Shown here: piece by piece, positions 9,333 to 20,190 of the stretch
How the letters are laid out: each line of letters opens with the position of its first letter
Numbering within the stretch: position 1 is the stretch's first letter
Origin: an uncultured beta proteobacterium
GTDB taxonomy: Bacteria; Pseudomonadota; Gammaproteobacteria; Burkholderiales; Burkholderiaceae_C
Direction: 5' to 3'
Assembly: GCA_903927295.1 (NCBI GenBank)
Contig: CAIYMN010000393.1
Span: 1-52,243 of the forward strand
Length of the DNA stretch: 52,243 bases
Notes under the pieces: generated by a model
Told to the model about the DNA's origin: nothing
What the model saw: the letters and a program-made list of their open reading frames with translations, nothing else
The model's database searches: none
Translations under genes and position numbers: made by a program

Positions 9333-9372
9333 CCGGGTGGAGCCCGTCCCTGCATCATAAGGGATTACCCGG
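9333..9372. other. Inverted repeat between gltD and mlaF
   Basis: The 43-base gap contains 6-base arms (CCGGGT at 9333-9338 and ACCCGG at 9367-9372) enclosing a smaller CCCT/AGGG stem. It begins directly after the gltD stop. There is no U-run after it in the direction of transcription, so it is a poor intrinsic terminator; a partial attenuator, RNA processing site or chance folding are all possible. The arms are seen directly, the role is not known. Confidence 0.4.
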
Positions 9373-9373
9373 A

Positions 9374-10861
9374 TCAACGCGGCAGTAGGCTTACTCCCGT
9401 CAGAAATTCATCGATCGCACGTGCCGCCTGCCGACCTTCCCGGATCGCCCACACCACCAGGCTCTGACCGCGACGCATGTCGCCCGCAACAAAAACCTTC
9501 TTGACATTGGTGGCATACCCGCCAACCAGATCCGTACTGGCCCTGGCATTGCCGCGCGCGTCCTTGTCGACACCAAAAGCCTCCAGCACGGTCGCCAGGG
9601 GGTTGACAAAGCCCATTGCCAACAGCACCAGATCAGCCTTCAAAAGCTGCTCGCTACCGGCGACTACATGCATCTTTCCATCCTGCCATTCGACACGAAC
9701 CGTCTTGACACCATGCACTTTGCCTTTAGCGCCAACGAACTCCTGCGTAGAAATTGCAAATTCGCGGGCACAGCCCTCGTCATGACTGGAACTGGTGCGC
9801 AACTTGAGTGGCCAATAGGGCCAGGTCATGGGACGATTCTCTTCTACCGGCGGCTGCGGCATGACTTCAAACTGCGTCACGCTGGCGGCCCCCTGGCGTC
9901 GGCTCGTACCGACACAGTCCGAGCCGGTGTCGCCGCCGCCAATGACAATCACATGCTTGCCGTCCGCCCTGATCTGATGGATGGACTCTGGCTTGAGATC
10001 GTCCCCTGCATTGAGCTTGTTCTGTTGCGGCAGGAACTCCATGGCGAAATGCACACCGTCGAGATCGCGTCCGGGTACCGGCAAGTCGCGTGACTGTTCA
10101 GCGCCGCCGGTCAGCAGCACCGCATCAAAGTCCTTGTTCAACTGCGCAGCGCTGATGGTTTCACTTGACCAGTTGGTGACCGTGGCGCCGGCGCCGGAGG
10201 TCGGCATCAAGCCGACCAGCACACCGGTGCGGATAGTGACCCCTTCCTGCTGCATTTGCGCGACGCGCCGGTCAATATGCGACTTTTCCAGCTTGAAGTC
10301 CGGAATGCCGTAGCGCAACAGTCCACCAATGCGGTCATTCTTTTCGAAGAGCGTGACATCATGTCCAGCACGTGCGAGTTGCTGGGCTGCCGCCATGCCG
10401 GCTGGGCCTGAGCCGACCACGGCAACATTCTTGCCTGACTTGCGTTGCGGCGGCTGCGGCTGCACCCAACCCTCGGCCCAGGCGCGATCAATGATGGCGT
10501 GCTCAATCGACTTGATCCCCACGGCACTGTCATTCACGTTGAGCGTGCAGGCAGCTTCGCACGGAGCCGGGCAGACGCGGCCCGTGAACTCCGGAAAGTT
10601 GTTGGTACTGTGCAATACCTCAACCGCATTCTTCCACTCGCCCCGATAGACCAGGTCGTTGAAATCAGGAATGATGTTGTTGATCGGACAGCCGCTGTTA
10701 CAAAACGGTGTGCCGCAGTCCATGCATCGAGCGGCCTGCTTGCCGGCCTGAGTTTCGTCCAGCCCCAGAACAAACTCCTGGTAGTTCTTGAGCCGTTCAG
10801 CTACCGGCTTGTATCCCTCTTCGAGCCGATTCAACTCCATGAATCCAGTGACTTTTCCCAT
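9374..10861 (-). CDS. gltD: Glutamate synthase (NADPH) small subunit
   Basis: A 495-residue flavoprotein that takes electrons from NADPH via FAD and Fe-S clusters and passes them to GltB to make glutamate from glutamine and 2-oxoglutarate. The N-terminal Fe-S binding region [17 protein letters not shown] is at about residues 47-63. An FAD Rossmann motif ([18 protein letters not shown]) and the NADPH motif [15 protein letters not shown] follow, and the C-terminal FAD block is [18 protein letters not shown]. The frame is open 17 codons further upstream, but the ATG at 10861 has AAAGGAG at ideal spacing. It lies 47 bases after gltB. Confidence 0.96.
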   Translation of the reverse strand: MGKVTGFMELNRLEEGYKPVAERLKNYQEFVLGLDETQAGKQAARCMDCGTPFCNSGCPINNIIPDFNDLVYRGEWKNAVEVLHSTNNFPEFTGRVCPAPCEAACTLNVNDSAVGIKSIEHAIIDRAWAEGWVQPQPPQRKSGKNVAVVGSGPAGMAAAQQLARAGHDVTLFEKNDRIGGLLRYGIPDFKLEKSHIDRRVAQMQQEGVTIRTGVLVGLMPTSGAGATVTNWSSETISAAQLNKDFDAVLLTGGAEQSRDLPVPGRDLDGVHFAMEFLPQQNKLNAGDDLKPESIHQIRADGKHVIVIGGGDTGSDCVGTSRRQGAASVTQFEVMPQPPVEENRPMTWPYWPLKLRTSSSHDEGCAREFAISTQEFVGAKGKVHGVKTVRVEWQDGKMHVVAGSEQLLKADLVLLAMGFVNPLATVLEAFGVDKDARGNARASTDLVGGYATNVKKVFVAGDMRRGQSLVVWAIREGRQAARAIDEFLTGVSLLPR

Positions 10862-10877
10862 TTTTCTACTCCTTTGC

Positions 10878-10901
10878 GGGACAGATCTTTGGCTCTGTCC
10901 C
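10878..10901. repeat. Hairpin in the gltB-gltD gap
   Basis: The gap holds an inverted repeat with arms GGGACAGA and TCTGTCCC (10878-10885 and 10894-10901) around an 8-base loop, just upstream of the gltD ribosome site. The core GGGACAGAT also occurs at 15731-15739 beside the transposase element, which suggests a dispersed repeat rather than a gltBD-specific signal. It could still modulate the GltB to GltD ratio. The arms are seen directly; family and role are inferred. Confidence 0.55.
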
Positions 10902-10908
10902 CAACACT

Positions 10909-13900
10909 TCAATTTCTGCTCATCTCCAAGGACGGATTCGCGGTTGTTTTGGCGTGAATCTCGGCCAGAGCCCGCTTGTATTCATTCGGAAAGACCTTGA
11001 CGAACTTCAAACGTGACTGCTCCCAGTTGTCGAGCAGTTCGCGCGCGCGCTTGCTGCCGGTCCAGCGGTTGTGGCTGCCCAGAAGTTTCACGAGTTGCGC
11101 TTCGTCGGTCTGCCCTTGATGCCACAGCCCCGGGTCCATCGTCGCTTGCTGCTCCGCCTCCGGCAGTACCTTCTCCAGTGACACCATGGAGGTGTTGCAA
11201 CGCTGGGCAAACTTTCCATCCTCGTCGTAAACGTAGGCCACACCGCCGCTCATCCCAGCTGCAAAATTGCGTCCCGTACGCCCCAGCACCAGCACCGTGC
11301 CACCCGTCATGTACTCGCACCCATGGTCCCCGGTACCTTCCACAACGGCGGTAGCCCCCGACAGTCGCACGGCAAAGCGTTCGCCACCTACGCCGCTGAA
11401 GAAGGCTTCGCCACTGGTTGCGCCGTACATTACCGTGTTGCCAACAATCGTGTTACGGATCGCTTCACCCCGGAAATCGATGCTGGGTCGAACCACGACC
11501 CGGCCTCCGGATAGGCCTTTGCCGGTGTAGTCATTCGCATCGCCAATCAGGTACAGCGTGATGCCGCGCGCCAGAAAAGCGCCGAACGACTGCCCGCCCG
11601 TGCCCTCGAGCTGAATGTGAATCGAGTTGTCCGGCAATCCCTCGGGGTGGATCCGGGTCACGGCCCCCGACAGCATGGCTCCAACGGAGCGATTCACATT
11701 GCGTACAACCTCGATGAACTGCACCTTTTCGCCACGGTCGATCGCCGCGCGCGATCTCTCGATCAGCACATTGTCAAGAGAATGCGCCAGGCCGTGCTCC
11801 TGACTCTCGGTCTGGTAACGCGACACCGACGGCGGTGCGCTGGACAGGGCAAACAGTCGACTGAAATCGAGCCCTCTGGCTTTCCAATGGGCAATTCCTT
11901 TGCGCATGTCGAGCAAATCAGCGCGCCCAATCAGGTCATCGAATTTCCGGATACCGAGTTGTGCCATGATGGCGCGCACCTCTTCTGCAATGAAGAAGAA
12001 ATAGTTCACCAGGTGCTCGGGTTTGCCGGAAAACTTCTTGCGCAACAGCGGATCCTGTGTCGCCACGCCGACTGGACAGGTGTTGAGATGGCACTTTCGC
12101 ATCATGATGCAGCCCTCGACAACCAGCGGCGCAGTGGCAAAGCCGAACTCGTCGGCACCCAGCAGAGCACCGATGATGACATCACGCCCGGTCTTCATCT
12201 GGCCGTCTGCCTGGACCCGGATGCGACTGCGCAAGCGGTTCAAGACCAGTGTCTGCTGCGTCTCAGCCAAACCAATTTCCCAGGGACTGCCTGCATGCTT
12301 GATGGACGACCAGGGCGAGGCGCCGGTCCCGCCATCGTGGCCGGAGATGACCACATGGTCGCTCTTGCACTTGGCAACACCGGCGGCGATGGTGCCGACG
12401 CCGATTTCGCTGACCAGCTTGACGCTGATACTGGCGTGCGGTGCCACATTCTTCAGATCGTGAATCAGCTGTGCCAGATCTTCAATCGAGTAGATGTCGT
12501 GGTGCGGTGGTGGCGAAATCAAACCGACGCCAGGCACCGAATAACGGAGTTTGCCGATGTAATCGGAGACTTTGCCACCGGGGAGTTGTCCTCCCTCACC
12601 CGGCTTGGCACCTTGCGCCATCTTGATCTGGATCTGGTCCGCGCTACTAAGGTATTCGGCCGTCACACCAAAGCGGCCGGATGCCACCTGCTTGATGCGC
12701 GAGCGCAAACTGTCCCCGTCCCGCAGAGGTAGATCAACTTCCACCACATCCTCGCCAATCACGCTCTTGAGCGAGTCACCCACCTTGATCGCAATGCCCT
12801 TGAGTTCGTTGCGGTAGCGCGCCGGATCTTCACCGCCCTCTCCAGTGTTGCTCTTGCCGCCAATGCGGTTCATCGCAACGGCCAGCGTCGCATGGGCCTC
12901 CGTGCTGATGGAGCCCAAAGACATGGCACCACTGGCAAAGCGCTTGACAATTTCCTTGGCGGATTCAACCTCCTCCAGGGCAATCGCTCTGGCCGGATCG
13001 AGCTTGAACTCGAACAAGCCGCGCAAGGTCATGTGGCGCCGACTCTGGTCGTTGATCAGTTGCGCGTATTCCTTGTAAGTGCTCCAGTTGTTGGAGCGCG
13101 TACTGTGCTGCAATTTCGCAATGACATCAGGCGTCCACATATGCTCTTCGCCACGTGCGCGCCAGGCATACTCGCCACCCGCGTCAAGCTGGCTTGCAAG
13201 AACCGGATCCTCGCTGAACGCCGACTTGTGCATGCGAATCGCCTCTTCGGCAATCTCAAATACACCGATGCCGCCAACCCGGCTCGGCGTACCGGCAAAG
13301 TACTTGCTCACGGTTTCGTTCGACAGTCCGATCGCCTCAAACAGTTGGGCGCCGCAGTAACTCATGTAGGTGGATACACCCATCTTGGACATGATTTTGG
13401 ACAGCCCCTTGCCCACTGCCTTCACATAGTTATAGATGGCTTTCTCGGGACTCAGACACCCAGGCAGGCTCTGGTGAATGCTGACCAGGGTTTCCATTGC
13501 CAAATAGGGATGGACCGCTTCGGCACCGTAGCCTGCAAGAACGCCGAAGTGGTGCACTTCGCGGGCGCTACCCGTCTCGACCACCAGACCGGCGATGGTT
13601 CGCAGACCTTCGCCGACCAGATGCTGGTGTATCGCCGAGAGTGCCAAGAGCGCAGGAATAGCCAACTGCGTGGCACTGACAGCCCGATCACTGATGATGA
13701 GAATGTTCTTGCCACCCCGAATGGCGTCCACTGCTTCAGCGCACAGGGAGGCCAGTTTGGCCTCGACGCCCTCGTGACCCCAGGCCAGCGGGTAGGTGAT
13801 GTCCAGCGTATAGCTGCGAAATTTGCCCTGCGTGTGTTTCTCGATGTCACGCAACTTGGCCATTTCGGTGAAGTCGAGTACTGGTTGAGTTACCTCCAGG

Positions 13901-15612
13901 CGCATCGGTGGATTGACCTGGTTGATATCAAGCAGATTGGGTTTGGGTCCAATAAAGGACACCAGCGACATCACGATCGCTTCGCGTATAGGGTCGATCG
14001 GCGGATTGGTAACCTGGGCAAACAACTGCTTGAAGTAGTTGTATAGCGGCTTGTTCCTGTCACTCAACACCGCCAAGGGACTATCGTTGCCCATCGAGCC
14101 AATTGCTTCCTCACCTGCAGTAGCCATCGGAGCCAGCAGGAACTTGATGTCTTCCTGGGTAAATCCGAACGCCTGCTGTCGATCCAACAGACTTGCAGCA
14201 CCATCAGGCGCCCCGCCTGACTCGCCGGCGCCCACCACATCGTCGAGTTTGATGCGCAGGTTCTCGATCCACTGCTTGTAGGGCTTGGCATTGGCAAGAT
14301 TCGCCTTGAGTTCCTCGTCGTCGATCATGCGCCCTTGTTCCAGGTCGATCAGAAACATCTTGCCGGGCTGCAAACGCCATTTGCGAACGATCTTGTTTTC
14401 CGGAACTGGCAGTACACCGGATTCGGAAGCCATGATGACCTGATCGTCGTCGGTGATGCAGTAACGTGATGGACGCAGGCCGTTGCGGTCCAGCGTTGCG
14501 CCAATCTGGCGGCCATCCGTGAAGACGATGGAGGCCGGGCCATCCCAGGGCTCCAGCATGGCGGCGTGGTATTCGTAAAACGCCTTGCGGCGCTGATCCA
14601 TGGTGGTGTGCTGCTCCCAGGGCTCCGGGATCATCATCATCACAGCCTGGCTGATCGGGTAACCGGCCATCGTGAGCAGTTCCAGGCAATTGTCAAAGGT
14701 CGCGGTATCGGACTGCCCTGGAAAGGTGATGGGGTAGAGCTTTTGCAGATCAGCACCCAACACCGGTGACGACATCACACCTTCGCGCGCCTTCATCCAG
14801 TTGTAATTGCCCTTGACGGTGTTGATTTCACCGTTGTGCGCCACGTAGCGGTAAGGGTGCGCCAGCGGCCACTCCGGGAACGTGTTGGTGGAAAACCGCT
14901 GGTGCACCAGGCCCAGGGCCGAAACACAGCGCACATCTTGCAAGTCTGAGTAGTAGGTACCAACTTGATCGGCCAGAAGCAGTCCTTTGTAGATGACAGT
15001 CCGGCTCGACATGCTTGGCACGTAGTATTCCTTGCTGTGCTTGAGTTTGAGCGCCTGAATGCTGGCGCTCGCTGTCTTGCGGATGACATAGAGCTTGCGC
15101 TCCAGGGCGTCCTGCACAATGATGTCATTGCCACGACCGATGAAGACCTGACGGATGATCGGCTCTTTTTCACGCACCGTGGGCGACATCGGCATCTCGT
15201 GATTCACCGGCACATCGCGCCAACCGAGCAGGATCTGGCGCTCTGCCTTGATGGCGCGCTCCATCTCCTGCTCACAAGCCAGGCGCGAGGCGTGTTCCTT
15301 GGGCAGAAAAATCATGCCTACGCCGTATTCGCCAGGAGGCGGCAAAAAGACGCCCTGTGCTGACATTTCCTGGCGGTACAGTGCATCGGGCAGCTGGATC
15401 AGGATACCCGCGCCGTCACCCATCAGTTTATCGGCGCCAACAGCACCCCGGTGGTCCAGGTTTTCCAGGATCTTGAGCGCGTTCTTGACGATCTCGTGCG
15501 ACTTCGTGCCCTTGATGTGCGCCACAAACCCTACACCGCAGGAATCGTGCTCCTGCGCAGAAGAATACAGACCGTTTTCCTGGAGATGCTTGATCTCGGC
15601 AGCCGTTGTCAT
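10909..15612 (-). CDS. gltB: Glutamate synthase (NADPH) large subunit
   Basis: A 1567-residue enzyme, normal length for bacterial GltB. Residues 1-24 are a short propeptide before the catalytic C25 ([10 protein letters not shown]) of the class II glutaminase domain. The central domain, the FMN-binding synthase domain with [13 protein letters not shown] and [11 protein letters not shown], and a C-terminal beta-helix domain follow. The 3Fe-4S ligands are in [15 protein letters not shown] (C-x5-C-x4-C). The ATG at 15612 has AGGAGT 6 bases upstream. Just beyond it lies a sigma-54 type promoter, which fits nitrogen control of ammonium assimilation. Confidence 0.97.
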   Translation of the reverse strand: MTTAAEIKHLQENGLYSSAQEHDSCGVGFVAHIKGTKSHEIVKNALKILENLDHRGAVGADKLMGDGAGILIQLPDALYRQEMSAQGVFLPPPGEYGVGMIFLPKEHASRLACEQEMERAIKAERQILLGWRDVPVNHEMPMSPTVREKEPIIRQVFIGRGNDIIVQDALERKLYVIRKTASASIQALKLKHSKEYYVPSMSSRTVIYKGLLLADQVGTYYSDLQDVRCVSALGLVHQRFSTNTFPEWPLAHPYRYVAHNGEINTVKGNYNWMKAREGVMSSPVLGADLQKLYPITFPGQSDTATFDNCLELLTMAGYPISQAVMMMIPEPWEQHTTMDQRRKAFYEYHAAMLEPWDGPASIVFTDGRQIGATLDRNGLRPSRYCITDDDQVIMASESGVLPVPENKIVRKWRLQPGKMFLIDLEQGRMIDDEELKANLANAKPYKQWIENLRIKLDDVVGAGESGGAPDGAASLLDRQQAFGFTQEDIKFLLAPMATAGEEAIGSMGNDSPLAVLSDRNKPLYNYFKQLFAQVTNPPIDPIREAIVMSLVSFIGPKPNLLDINQVNPPMRLEVTQPVLDFTEMAKLRDIEKHTQGKFRSYTLDITYPLAWGHEGVEAKLASLCAEAVDAIRGGKNILIISDRAVSATQLAIPALLALSAIHQHLVGEGLRTIAGLVVETGSAREVHHFGVLAGYGAEAVHPYLAMETLVSIHQSLPGCLSPEKAIYNYVKAVGKGLSKIMSKMGVSTYMSYCGAQLFEAIGLSNETVSKYFAGTPSRVGGIGVFEIAEEAIRMHKSAFSEDPVLASQLDAGGEYAWRARGEEHMWTPDVIAKLQHSTRSNNWSTYKEYAQLINDQSRRHMTLRGLFEFKLDPARAIALEEVESAKEIVKRFASGAMSLGSISTEAHATLAVAMNRIGGKSNTGEGGEDPARYRNELKGIAIKVGDSLKSVIGEDVVEVDLPLRDGDSLRSRIKQVASGRFGVTAEYLSSADQIQIKMAQGAKPGEGGQLPGGKVSDYIGKLRYSVPGVGLISPPPHHDIYSIEDLAQLIHDLKNVAPHASISVKLVSEIGVGTIAAGVAKCKSDHVVISGHDGGTGASPWSSIKHAGSPWEIGLAETQQTLVLNRLRSRIRVQADGQMKTGRDVIIGALLGADEFGFATAPLVVEGCIMMRKCHLNTCPVGVATQDPLLRKKFSGKPEHLVNYFFFIAEEVRAIMAQLGIRKFDDLIGRADLLDMRKGIAHWKARGLDFSRLFALSSAPPSVSRYQTESQEHGLAHSLDNVLIERSRAAIDRGEKVQFIEVVRNVNRSVGAMLSGAVTRIHPEGLPDNSIHIQLEGTGGQSFGAFLARGITLYLIGDANDYTGKGLSGGRVVVRPSIDFRGEAIRNTIVGNTVMYGATSGEAFFSGVGGERFAVRLSGATAVVEGTGDHGCEYMTGGTVLVLGRTGRNFAAGMSGGVAYVYDEDGKFAQRCNTSMVSLEKVLPEAEQQATMDPGLWHQGQTDEAQLVKLLGSHNRWTGSKRARELLDNWEQSRLKFVKVFPNEYKRALAEIHAKTTANPSLEMSRN

Positions 15613-15654
15613 GGCGCACTCCTAAATATTCAGAACCGCAGAGGTTACCGCAAC

Positions 15655-15670
15655 GCAACAAAAGTGCCAA
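15655..15670 (-). promoter_or_regulatory. Sigma-54 (RpoN) promoter for gltB
   Basis: On the minus strand the sequence reads TTGGCACTTTTGTTGC. The -24 element is TGGCAC (15664-15669) and the -12 element is TTGC (15655-15658), with GG and GC separated by exactly 10 bases as RpoN requires. Transcription would start near 15644, giving a leader of about 32 bases before the gltB ATG. The match is close to the textbook YTGGCACG-N4-TTGCW. A sigma-70 reading of the same sequence (TTGGCA with TAACCT) is weaker. No convincing NtrC site is seen nearby. Confidence 0.65.
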
Positions 15671-15677
15671 GTAAATT

Positions 15678-15700
15678 AATTGGGGTCAGATTCCAATTAT
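15678..15700. repeat. Left end repeat of the transposase element
   Basis: An imperfect palindrome, AATTGGGG-TCAGA-TTCCAATTAT, that is the inverted counterpart of 16461-16483. It begins only 8 bases upstream of the -24 element of the gltB sigma-54 promoter. Confidence 0.75.
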
Positions 15701-15756
15701 TTATCTAGCAGCTTTATCAAGAAATAATTAGGGACAGATTACTTTGGTGGCAATCT

Positions 15757-16455
15757 CTATGGTGTTCTTTTTACAGTAACCGGCCGGCCCGCCGTACTTC
15801 TGCTCACTCGACGCTCGGTCCGCTTCTGCAAATCCGCCACAAAATCGGGCTCGCCCAGAGCCCAGCCCCGCAAGGCCGAGTCTGTCAACGCCTGCTGCTG
15901 CCCAGCGCCGATGCCAGACTGCACCAGTTCCGCATATGCGGCCTCGCGGGCAAATGGGGTGTTGCCAAGTTCCCACACCAGTGGATGCGGTGTGATGAAC
16001 TTGTCAGTACGTTGCCCGGTGTAGTGTCCAAAGCTCGACCAAGGGTAATCACCCGGCTGAGCGACCAGCCCGGCGCGCACTGGATTCAGATCGATATAGG
16101 CCATACAGGCAAGCAAATAGCGATCTGTCTGGATCAACGTTGACTTGTAGCGCCCTTCCCACAAAGTACCAGTGCGCTTCTGGATGCCGTTGAAATAGCG
16201 CACGTAGCTTCTGCCAACGGCCTGCATCAGTTGCGGCAGGCCGTCTGCCGTCTGAGGCGTCAGCAAAAGGTGAAAGTGGTTGCTCATCAACACATAGGCG
16301 TGGACTTCGACGGCGAACTTGCTCGCGTTCTCGGCCAGCAATCTGATCAGCCTCTGGTAGTCAGGCGTGGCTTGAAATATGGCCTGTCGATTATTCCCGC
16401 GCAGGATCACATGATGGGGGAAACCAGGCAGTGTGAGTCGGGGAAGTCGGGCCAT
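15757..16455 (-). CDS. REP-associated tyrosine transposase (RAYT, Y1 family)
   Basis: A 232-residue single-strand transposase of the IS200/Y1 superfamily, RAYT branch. The HUH metal motif is NHFHLLL (H60 and H62). The family blocks GFPHHVILRGNNRQAIF near the start, YVRYFN (a candidate for the catalytic tyrosine region), GTLWEGRYKSTLI and YIDLNPVRAGLV follow. RAYTs are thought to mobilise REP palindromes, and this one is bracketed by such sequences. The gene looks intact and of usual length. The ATG at 16455 is 6 bases from the right-hand repeat. Possible activity is an inference from the intact frame. Confidence 0.9.
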   Translation of the reverse strand: MARLPRLTLPGFPHHVILRGNNRQAIFQATPDYQRLIRLLAENASKFAVEVHAYVLMSNHFHLLLTPQTADGLPQLMQAVGRSYVRYFNGIQKRTGTLWEGRYKSTLIQTDRYLLACMAYIDLNPVRAGLVAQPGDYPWSSFGHYTGQRTDKFITPHPLVWELGNTPFAREAAYAELVQSGIGAGQQQALTDSALRGWALGEPDFVADLQKRTERRVSRSTAGRPVTVKRTP

Positions 16456-16460
16456 GATGA

Positions 16461-16483
16461 ATAATTGGAGTCTGACCCCAATT
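16461..16483. repeat. Right end repeat of the transposase element
   Basis: Mirror copy of 15678-15700, with the core AATTGGAGTCTGACCCCAAT at 16463-16482. Its outer edge overlaps the TAA stop of the methyltransferase gene (16482-16484). The same 21-base core recurs inside dnaE2 with one difference. Confidence 0.75.
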
Positions 16484-17357
16484 ATTGAACATACCGGGTA
16501 GTCAGCAGTTGCGTCAACCCGAACTCCTCCAGGAGAACGCGCAGTTTCTGGCCAGCGCTGTGTTTCTTGTGGCCGGTAAAGCGCGCAATGATGAGTTCAT
16601 TTTTCATGCTGTGCTCCCACCCCACCAACTCAGTGACGCTGACCTGGTAACCCGAAGCTTCAAGATAAAGGCAGCGCAAGACATTGGTCAGCTGACTGCC
16701 GAACTCGCGCGCATGCAATGGATGGCGCCACAACTCGGCCAGTGTCGTGCGCGACAAGGACAAGGCTTTATGTTCGTTCAGACAGCGCGCCAGTTCCGCC
16801 TGACAGCAGGGTACCAGCACCATGAAGCGCGCCTGCTTTTGCAGGCCGAAGGCAATCGCATCGTCGGTGGCGGTATCGCAGGCGTGCAGTGCCGTGACCA
16901 TGTCGATTTGATCTGGCAGTTGATTTGACACACTTGCCTCGGCAACACTCAGGTTCAAGAACGACATGCGCACAAACCCAAGTCTGGCCGCCAAAGTGCG
17001 CGATTTTTCGACCAGTTCGGATCTGGTCTCGACACCGTAGATGTGACCCGACTCACGCTGCTTGAAAAACAGATCGTAAATGATGAAACCCAGATAGGAT
17101 TTGCCTGCACCATGATCGGCCAGCGTGATGCCGGCCGCGCTATCCGGCAGCTCAAGCAGCAGCTTCTCGATGAATTGATACAGATGGTAGACCTGCTTGA
17201 GCTTGCGCCTTGTGTCCTGATTAAGCTTGCCGTCGCGGGTGAGGATGTGCAGTTCCTTGAGCAACTCTATTGATTGACCGGGCCGGATTTCAGGCGTCAG
17301 CGCCCCTGCACCGGATGACACCGAGGCGTCGTTGACCAAATGGGGCCTCTTTTTCAC
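16482..17357 (-). CDS. SAM-dependent methyltransferase (Methyltransf_32-like), 3' end shaped by insertion
   Basis: A 291-residue class I methyltransferase of unknown substrate. The SAM-binding motif I is LADHGAGKSYLGF, followed by HIYGVETRSELVEKS. The LHACDTATDDAIAFG and VPCCQAEL motifs resemble the family that includes METTL25 and GSTCD, where PCCQ is typical. The gene starts with GTG overlapping the dgt stop (GTGA), so it is coupled to dgt. Its TAA stop lies within the end repeat of the transposase element, so the original C-terminus may have been altered. No specific role can be named. Confidence 0.75.
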   Translation of the reverse strand: MKKRPHLVNDASVSSGAGALTPEIRPGQSIELLKELHILTRDGKLNQDTRRKLKQVYHLYQFIEKLLLELPDSAAGITLADHGAGKSYLGFIIYDLFFKQRESGHIYGVETRSELVEKSRTLAARLGFVRMSFLNLSVAEASVSNQLPDQIDMVTALHACDTATDDAIAFGLQKQARFMVLVPCCQAELARCLNEHKALSLSRTTLAELWRHPLHAREFGSQLTNVLRCLYLEASGYQVSVTELVGWEHSMKNELIIARFTGHKKHSAGQKLRVLLEEFGLTQLLTTRYVQ

Positions 17358-18556
17358 CGTGCTCCACCCGCCGAACCGGATGGTTCGATCAACAGATCCA
17401 GTTTCATGAGGCGCTCATGCTCGCGCGTGGCAAACCGATCCGTCATGCCGGCGATATAGTCGGCAATGACGCGTGCCGCAGCCGTTGGCCCACCGGATGC
17501 CCCATGCAATGCATCGAAGCGAGCCACAAAGCGGGGCTGCATCTGCTGGGGATGGGCGAGGTATCCATTGAACAGCGAGCGCAACATCTGGCGCGCCTGC
17601 CCTGTGGTGTGCAGAACCCGCGGATGGCGATACAACTGATGCAGCAAGAAGTGCTTCAGACCCTGTGAATTAAGCTTCATCTCTTCCCCAAACTGCACCA
17701 GGGCTGGCATCTGGCGAACCTCATCGGCACTGCGCGGCGCCGCTTGTTGCAATGCGCTGCGGGTCGCCCTGATGACATCGTCAACCTGCGCACTGAGCAT
17801 GCGGCGAATGCTGTCATAGAGCAGGCGCCGTCCGGCCGCTGCGTCCTGCAGGTGTTCGAACTCGGTCAACGCCTGGCGTCGGAAATCATCAAACAAGGCA
17901 ACCTGCTGCAACTGCTCCATCGTAATCAGGCCGGAGCGCACACCATCATCAATGTCATGGGCGTTGTACGCAATTTCATCTGCCAGATTGCAAAGCTGGG
18001 CTTCCAGACTGGGTTGACCACCCAGCAGGAAGCGCTGGCCGACACCACCGGGCTCGCCGGCCTCAAGCTCTTTGGCGTGGACGCGCGAACAATGCTTGAG
18101 AATGCCTTCACGCGTCTCAAATGTGAGATTCAATCCATCAAACTGGGGGTAGCGTTCTTCGAGCTGATCGACCACACGCAAGCTTTGCAGGTTGTGCTCA
18201 AAACCCCCGAAAGGTGCCATGCAATCATTCACGGCATCCTGCCCGGCGTGCCCAAAGGGCGTGTGCCCAAGGTCGTGCGCCAAAGCGATCGCCTCGACCA
18301 GATCTTCATTCAAGCCCAGAGAGCGCGCCATGGAGCGCCCCAGTTGGGCCACCTCCAGTGAATGGGTCAGTCGTGTACGAAATAAGTCCCCCTCGTGGTT
18401 CAGAAAAACCTGGGTTTTGTACACCAGACGCCGGAACGCCGAGCAATGCACAATGCGGTCCCTGTCGCGCTGGTATTCGGTGCGCCCAGGCGCCGGCGTC
18501 TGCGCAAAGCGGCGACCGCGCGACACAGCCGGATCACAGGCGTAGGCAGCCAGCAT
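17354..18556 (-). CDS. dgt: dGTPase-like HD-domain triphosphohydrolase
   Basis: A 400-residue HD-superfamily enzyme of the short dGTPase-like group, expected to hydrolyse dNTPs to deoxynucleosides and triphosphate and so affect nucleotide pools. Metal ligands are visible as H65 in [11 protein letters not shown]94-D95 in [13 protein letters not shown], and the aspartate in [15 protein letters not shown]. The start ATG at 18556 lies inside the 3' end of aroB, a 23-base overlap, in the typical order aroK-aroB-dgt. Exact nucleotide preference cannot be read from sequence. Confidence 0.9.
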   Translation of the reverse strand: MLAAYACDPAVSRGRRFAQTPAPGRTEYQRDRDRIVHCSAFRRLVYKTQVFLNHEGDLFRTRLTHSLEVAQLGRSMARSLGLNEDLVEAIALAHDLGHTPFGHAGQDAVNDCMAPFGGFEHNLQSLRVVDQLEERYPQFDGLNLTFETREGILKHCSRVHAKELEAGEPGGVGQRFLLGGQPSLEAQLCNLADEIAYNAHDIDDGVRSGLITMEQLQQVALFDDFRRQALTEFEHLQDAAAGRRLLYDSIRRMLSAQVDDVIRATRSALQQAAPRSADEVRQMPALVQFGEEMKLNSQGLKHFLLHQLYRHPRVLHTTGQARQMLRSLFNGYLAHPQQMQPRFVARFDALHGASGGPTAAARVIADYIAGMTDRFATREHERLMKLDLLIEPSGSAGGAR

Positions 18557-19637
18557 CGATCACTTCGCGCACGAGTGCTTCGGGCGCTGCGCGCACGAAG
18601 GCCCGACCCGTGCCATCGATCAGGACGAACCTGATTTCACCGTCCTGTGCTTTCTTGTCAATCTGCATCAGTTCAAGGTAACGCCCCGCGTTGTCGCTTG
18701 TCGCCAGACAGGGTCCCAGCACCGGCAGACCCGCCTTTTCGATCAGCACTGTCACGCGCTGAACATAGGCTGCATCGACCAGTCCGAGTCGATGCGACAA
18801 CTTCATGGCCATGACCATGCCACATCCAACCGCCTCACCGTGCAACCACTCCCCGTAACCCAGACCCGCCTCGATCGCGTGGCCAAACGTGTGGCCAAAA
18901 TTGAGGATGGCGCGCAGACCGGCTTCACGTTCATCCTGCGCTACCACCCAGGCCTTGATCTCGCAACATCGCCTCACTGCATAGGCCAATGCCAGCGGCT
19001 CACGCGCCAGCAGGGCATCAATGTTCCGTTCGAGCCATTGAAAGAAATCCAGATCAGCGATCGGCCCGTACTTGATCACTTCAGCCAGTCCGGCGCTCAG
19101 TTCGCGCGACGGCAAGGTCTTTAGTGTCTCGAGATCGCATACAACTTTGAGCGGCTGATAGAACGCGCCGATCATGTTCTTGCCCAGCGGGTGATTGATG
19201 CCGGTCTTGCCGCCGACCGAGGAATCGACCTGCGCAAGCAATGTGGTTGGAACCTGCACAAACGGTACACCGCGCATGTAGCTGGCAGCCGCAAACCCCG
19301 CCATATCGCCAACGACACCGCCACCCAGGGCGAAAACGATCGTCTTGCGGTCACAGTGATTCCCGAGCAAGGCGTCAAAAATCTGGTTCAAAGTTTGCCA
19401 GGTCTTATATTCCTCCCCGTCTGGCAGCACCACCGTGTGAATGGCGGCGAATTTCGAGTGCAAAGCCCGTTCCAAACGCTTGGCGTACAGCGGAGCTACC
19501 GTGGTGTTGGTCACGATCAGGACATGACTGGCGCCAGGCAATTGGGCGTAACTGTGCGGGTCATCGAAAAGCGCACTACCAATTGCAATGCCATAGCTGC
19601 GTTCCTGTAATTCAATGGGAACCGACTGGCTATTCAT
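18534..19637 (-). CDS. aroB: 3-Dehydroquinate synthase
   Basis: A 367-residue NAD- and metal-dependent enzyme that cyclises DAHP to 3-dehydroquinate, the second step of the shikimate pathway. The blocks [68 protein letters not shown] and [12 protein letters not shown] are characteristic, including the metal-binding histidines in GHTFGHAIE. The ATG at 19637 overlaps the aroK stop (ATGA). Full length and intact. Confidence 0.97.
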   Translation of the reverse strand: MNSQSVPIELQERSYGIAIGSALFDDPHSYAQLPGASHVLIVTNTTVAPLYAKRLERALHSKFAAIHTVVLPDGEEYKTWQTLNQIFDALLGNHCDRKTIVFALGGGVVGDMAGFAAASYMRGVPFVQVPTTLLAQVDSSVGGKTGINHPLGKNMIGAFYQPLKVVCDLETLKTLPSRELSAGLAEVIKYGPIADLDFFQWLERNIDALLAREPLALAYAVRRCCEIKAWVVAQDEREAGLRAILNFGHTFGHAIEAGLGYGEWLHGEAVGCGMVMAMKLSHRLGLVDAAYVQRVTVLIEKAGLPVLGPCLATSDNAGRYLELMQIDKKAQDGEIRFVLIDGTGRAFVRAAPEALVREVIDAGCLRL

Positions 19638-20164
19638 AGCTGCGAGTTTAGAGGCAACACACCGGCCAATTCCAGTTGCATCACAATCATGCTGACCAGA
19701 GTTGCCACCGATGGGCGTCCGGTTTCAACGACAAAATGCGCTGTCTCCCGGTAGAGCGGATCGCGCATTGTGTGCAGCTCGCGCAAACGATTCAGCGGAT
19801 CCGAAACCTGTAGCAAAGGCCGGTTCACGTCATGACGTAAACGCCTGAACAACTCATCGGGAGAAGAATTGAGGTAGACCACCTGACAACACTGATGCAA
19901 GCACTGACGGTTGACCGGCCGCAATATGACACCACCGCCGGTCGACAGAACACCTGCGCCGCGCCGTGTCAGTTGCCCAATCACCGACTCTTCGACATCG
20001 CGAAACCGCTCTTCACCTTCGCGCTCGAAGTACTCACGTATGGAGCAACCCAGACGCTGCTCAATCACATGATCAGAATCAGAAAACGGAAGCTGCAGTC
20101 GCCTGGCAAGTTGACGCCCGACGGTTGATTTGCCAGAGCCGGGCAGGCCAATGAGAGATATCAA
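19634..20164 (-). CDS. aroK: Shikimate kinase
   Basis: A 176-residue kinase that phosphorylates shikimate with ATP. Walker A is GLPGSGKST (residues 6-14). The shikimate-binding DSD is in [11 protein letters not shown], then [25 protein letters not shown] and the lid arginines in HDVNRPLL. The start appears to be TTG at 20162-20164: an in-frame TGA lies two codons upstream and no ATG is near, so the gene cannot begin earlier. The ribosome site is weak. It is 26 bases after the Ig-like lipoprotein gene, which separates it from pilQ. Confidence 0.93.
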   Translation of the reverse strand: MISLIGLPGSGKSTVGRQLARRLQLPFSDSDHVIEQRLGCSIREYFEREGEERFRDVEESVIGQLTRRGAGVLSTGGGVILRPVNRQCLHQCCQVVYLNSSPDELFRRLRHDVNRPLLQVSDPLNRLRELHTMRDPLYRETAHFVVETGRPSVATLVSMIVMQLELAGVLPLNSQL

Positions 20165-20190
20165 TGGTCAAACACCCAACTCATGCAAGG

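Larger units (their letters stand above)
15678..16483 (-). mobile_element. RAYT-type transposase element with 23-base inverted ends
   Basis: An 806-base unit bounded by inverted repeats at 15678-15700 and 16461-16483 (22 of 23 bases match when one is reversed). Each end is itself an imperfect palindrome of the form AATTGG...CCAATT, as expected of REP-like sequences mobilised by RAYT enzymes. The unit carries one transposase gene on the minus strand. No target duplication is visible, as usual for HUH/Y1 transposition. It lies between the methyltransferase gene and gltB. A third copy of the end sequence is inside dnaE2 at 48843-48863. Confidence 0.75.

Noticed and set aside
9333-9372. Intrinsic terminator between gltD and mlaF
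   Set aside because: A stem is present but no T-run follows in the direction of transcription.
12892-14046. 384-codon plus-strand open frame within gltB
   Set aside because: Wholly antisense to the conserved gltB coding sequence; GC-rich codon bias leaves such frames open by chance.
15678-16483. Classical IS with DDE transposase
   Set aside because: The enzyme has an HUH motif and RAYT blocks, and no target duplication is visible, so it is not a DDE element.
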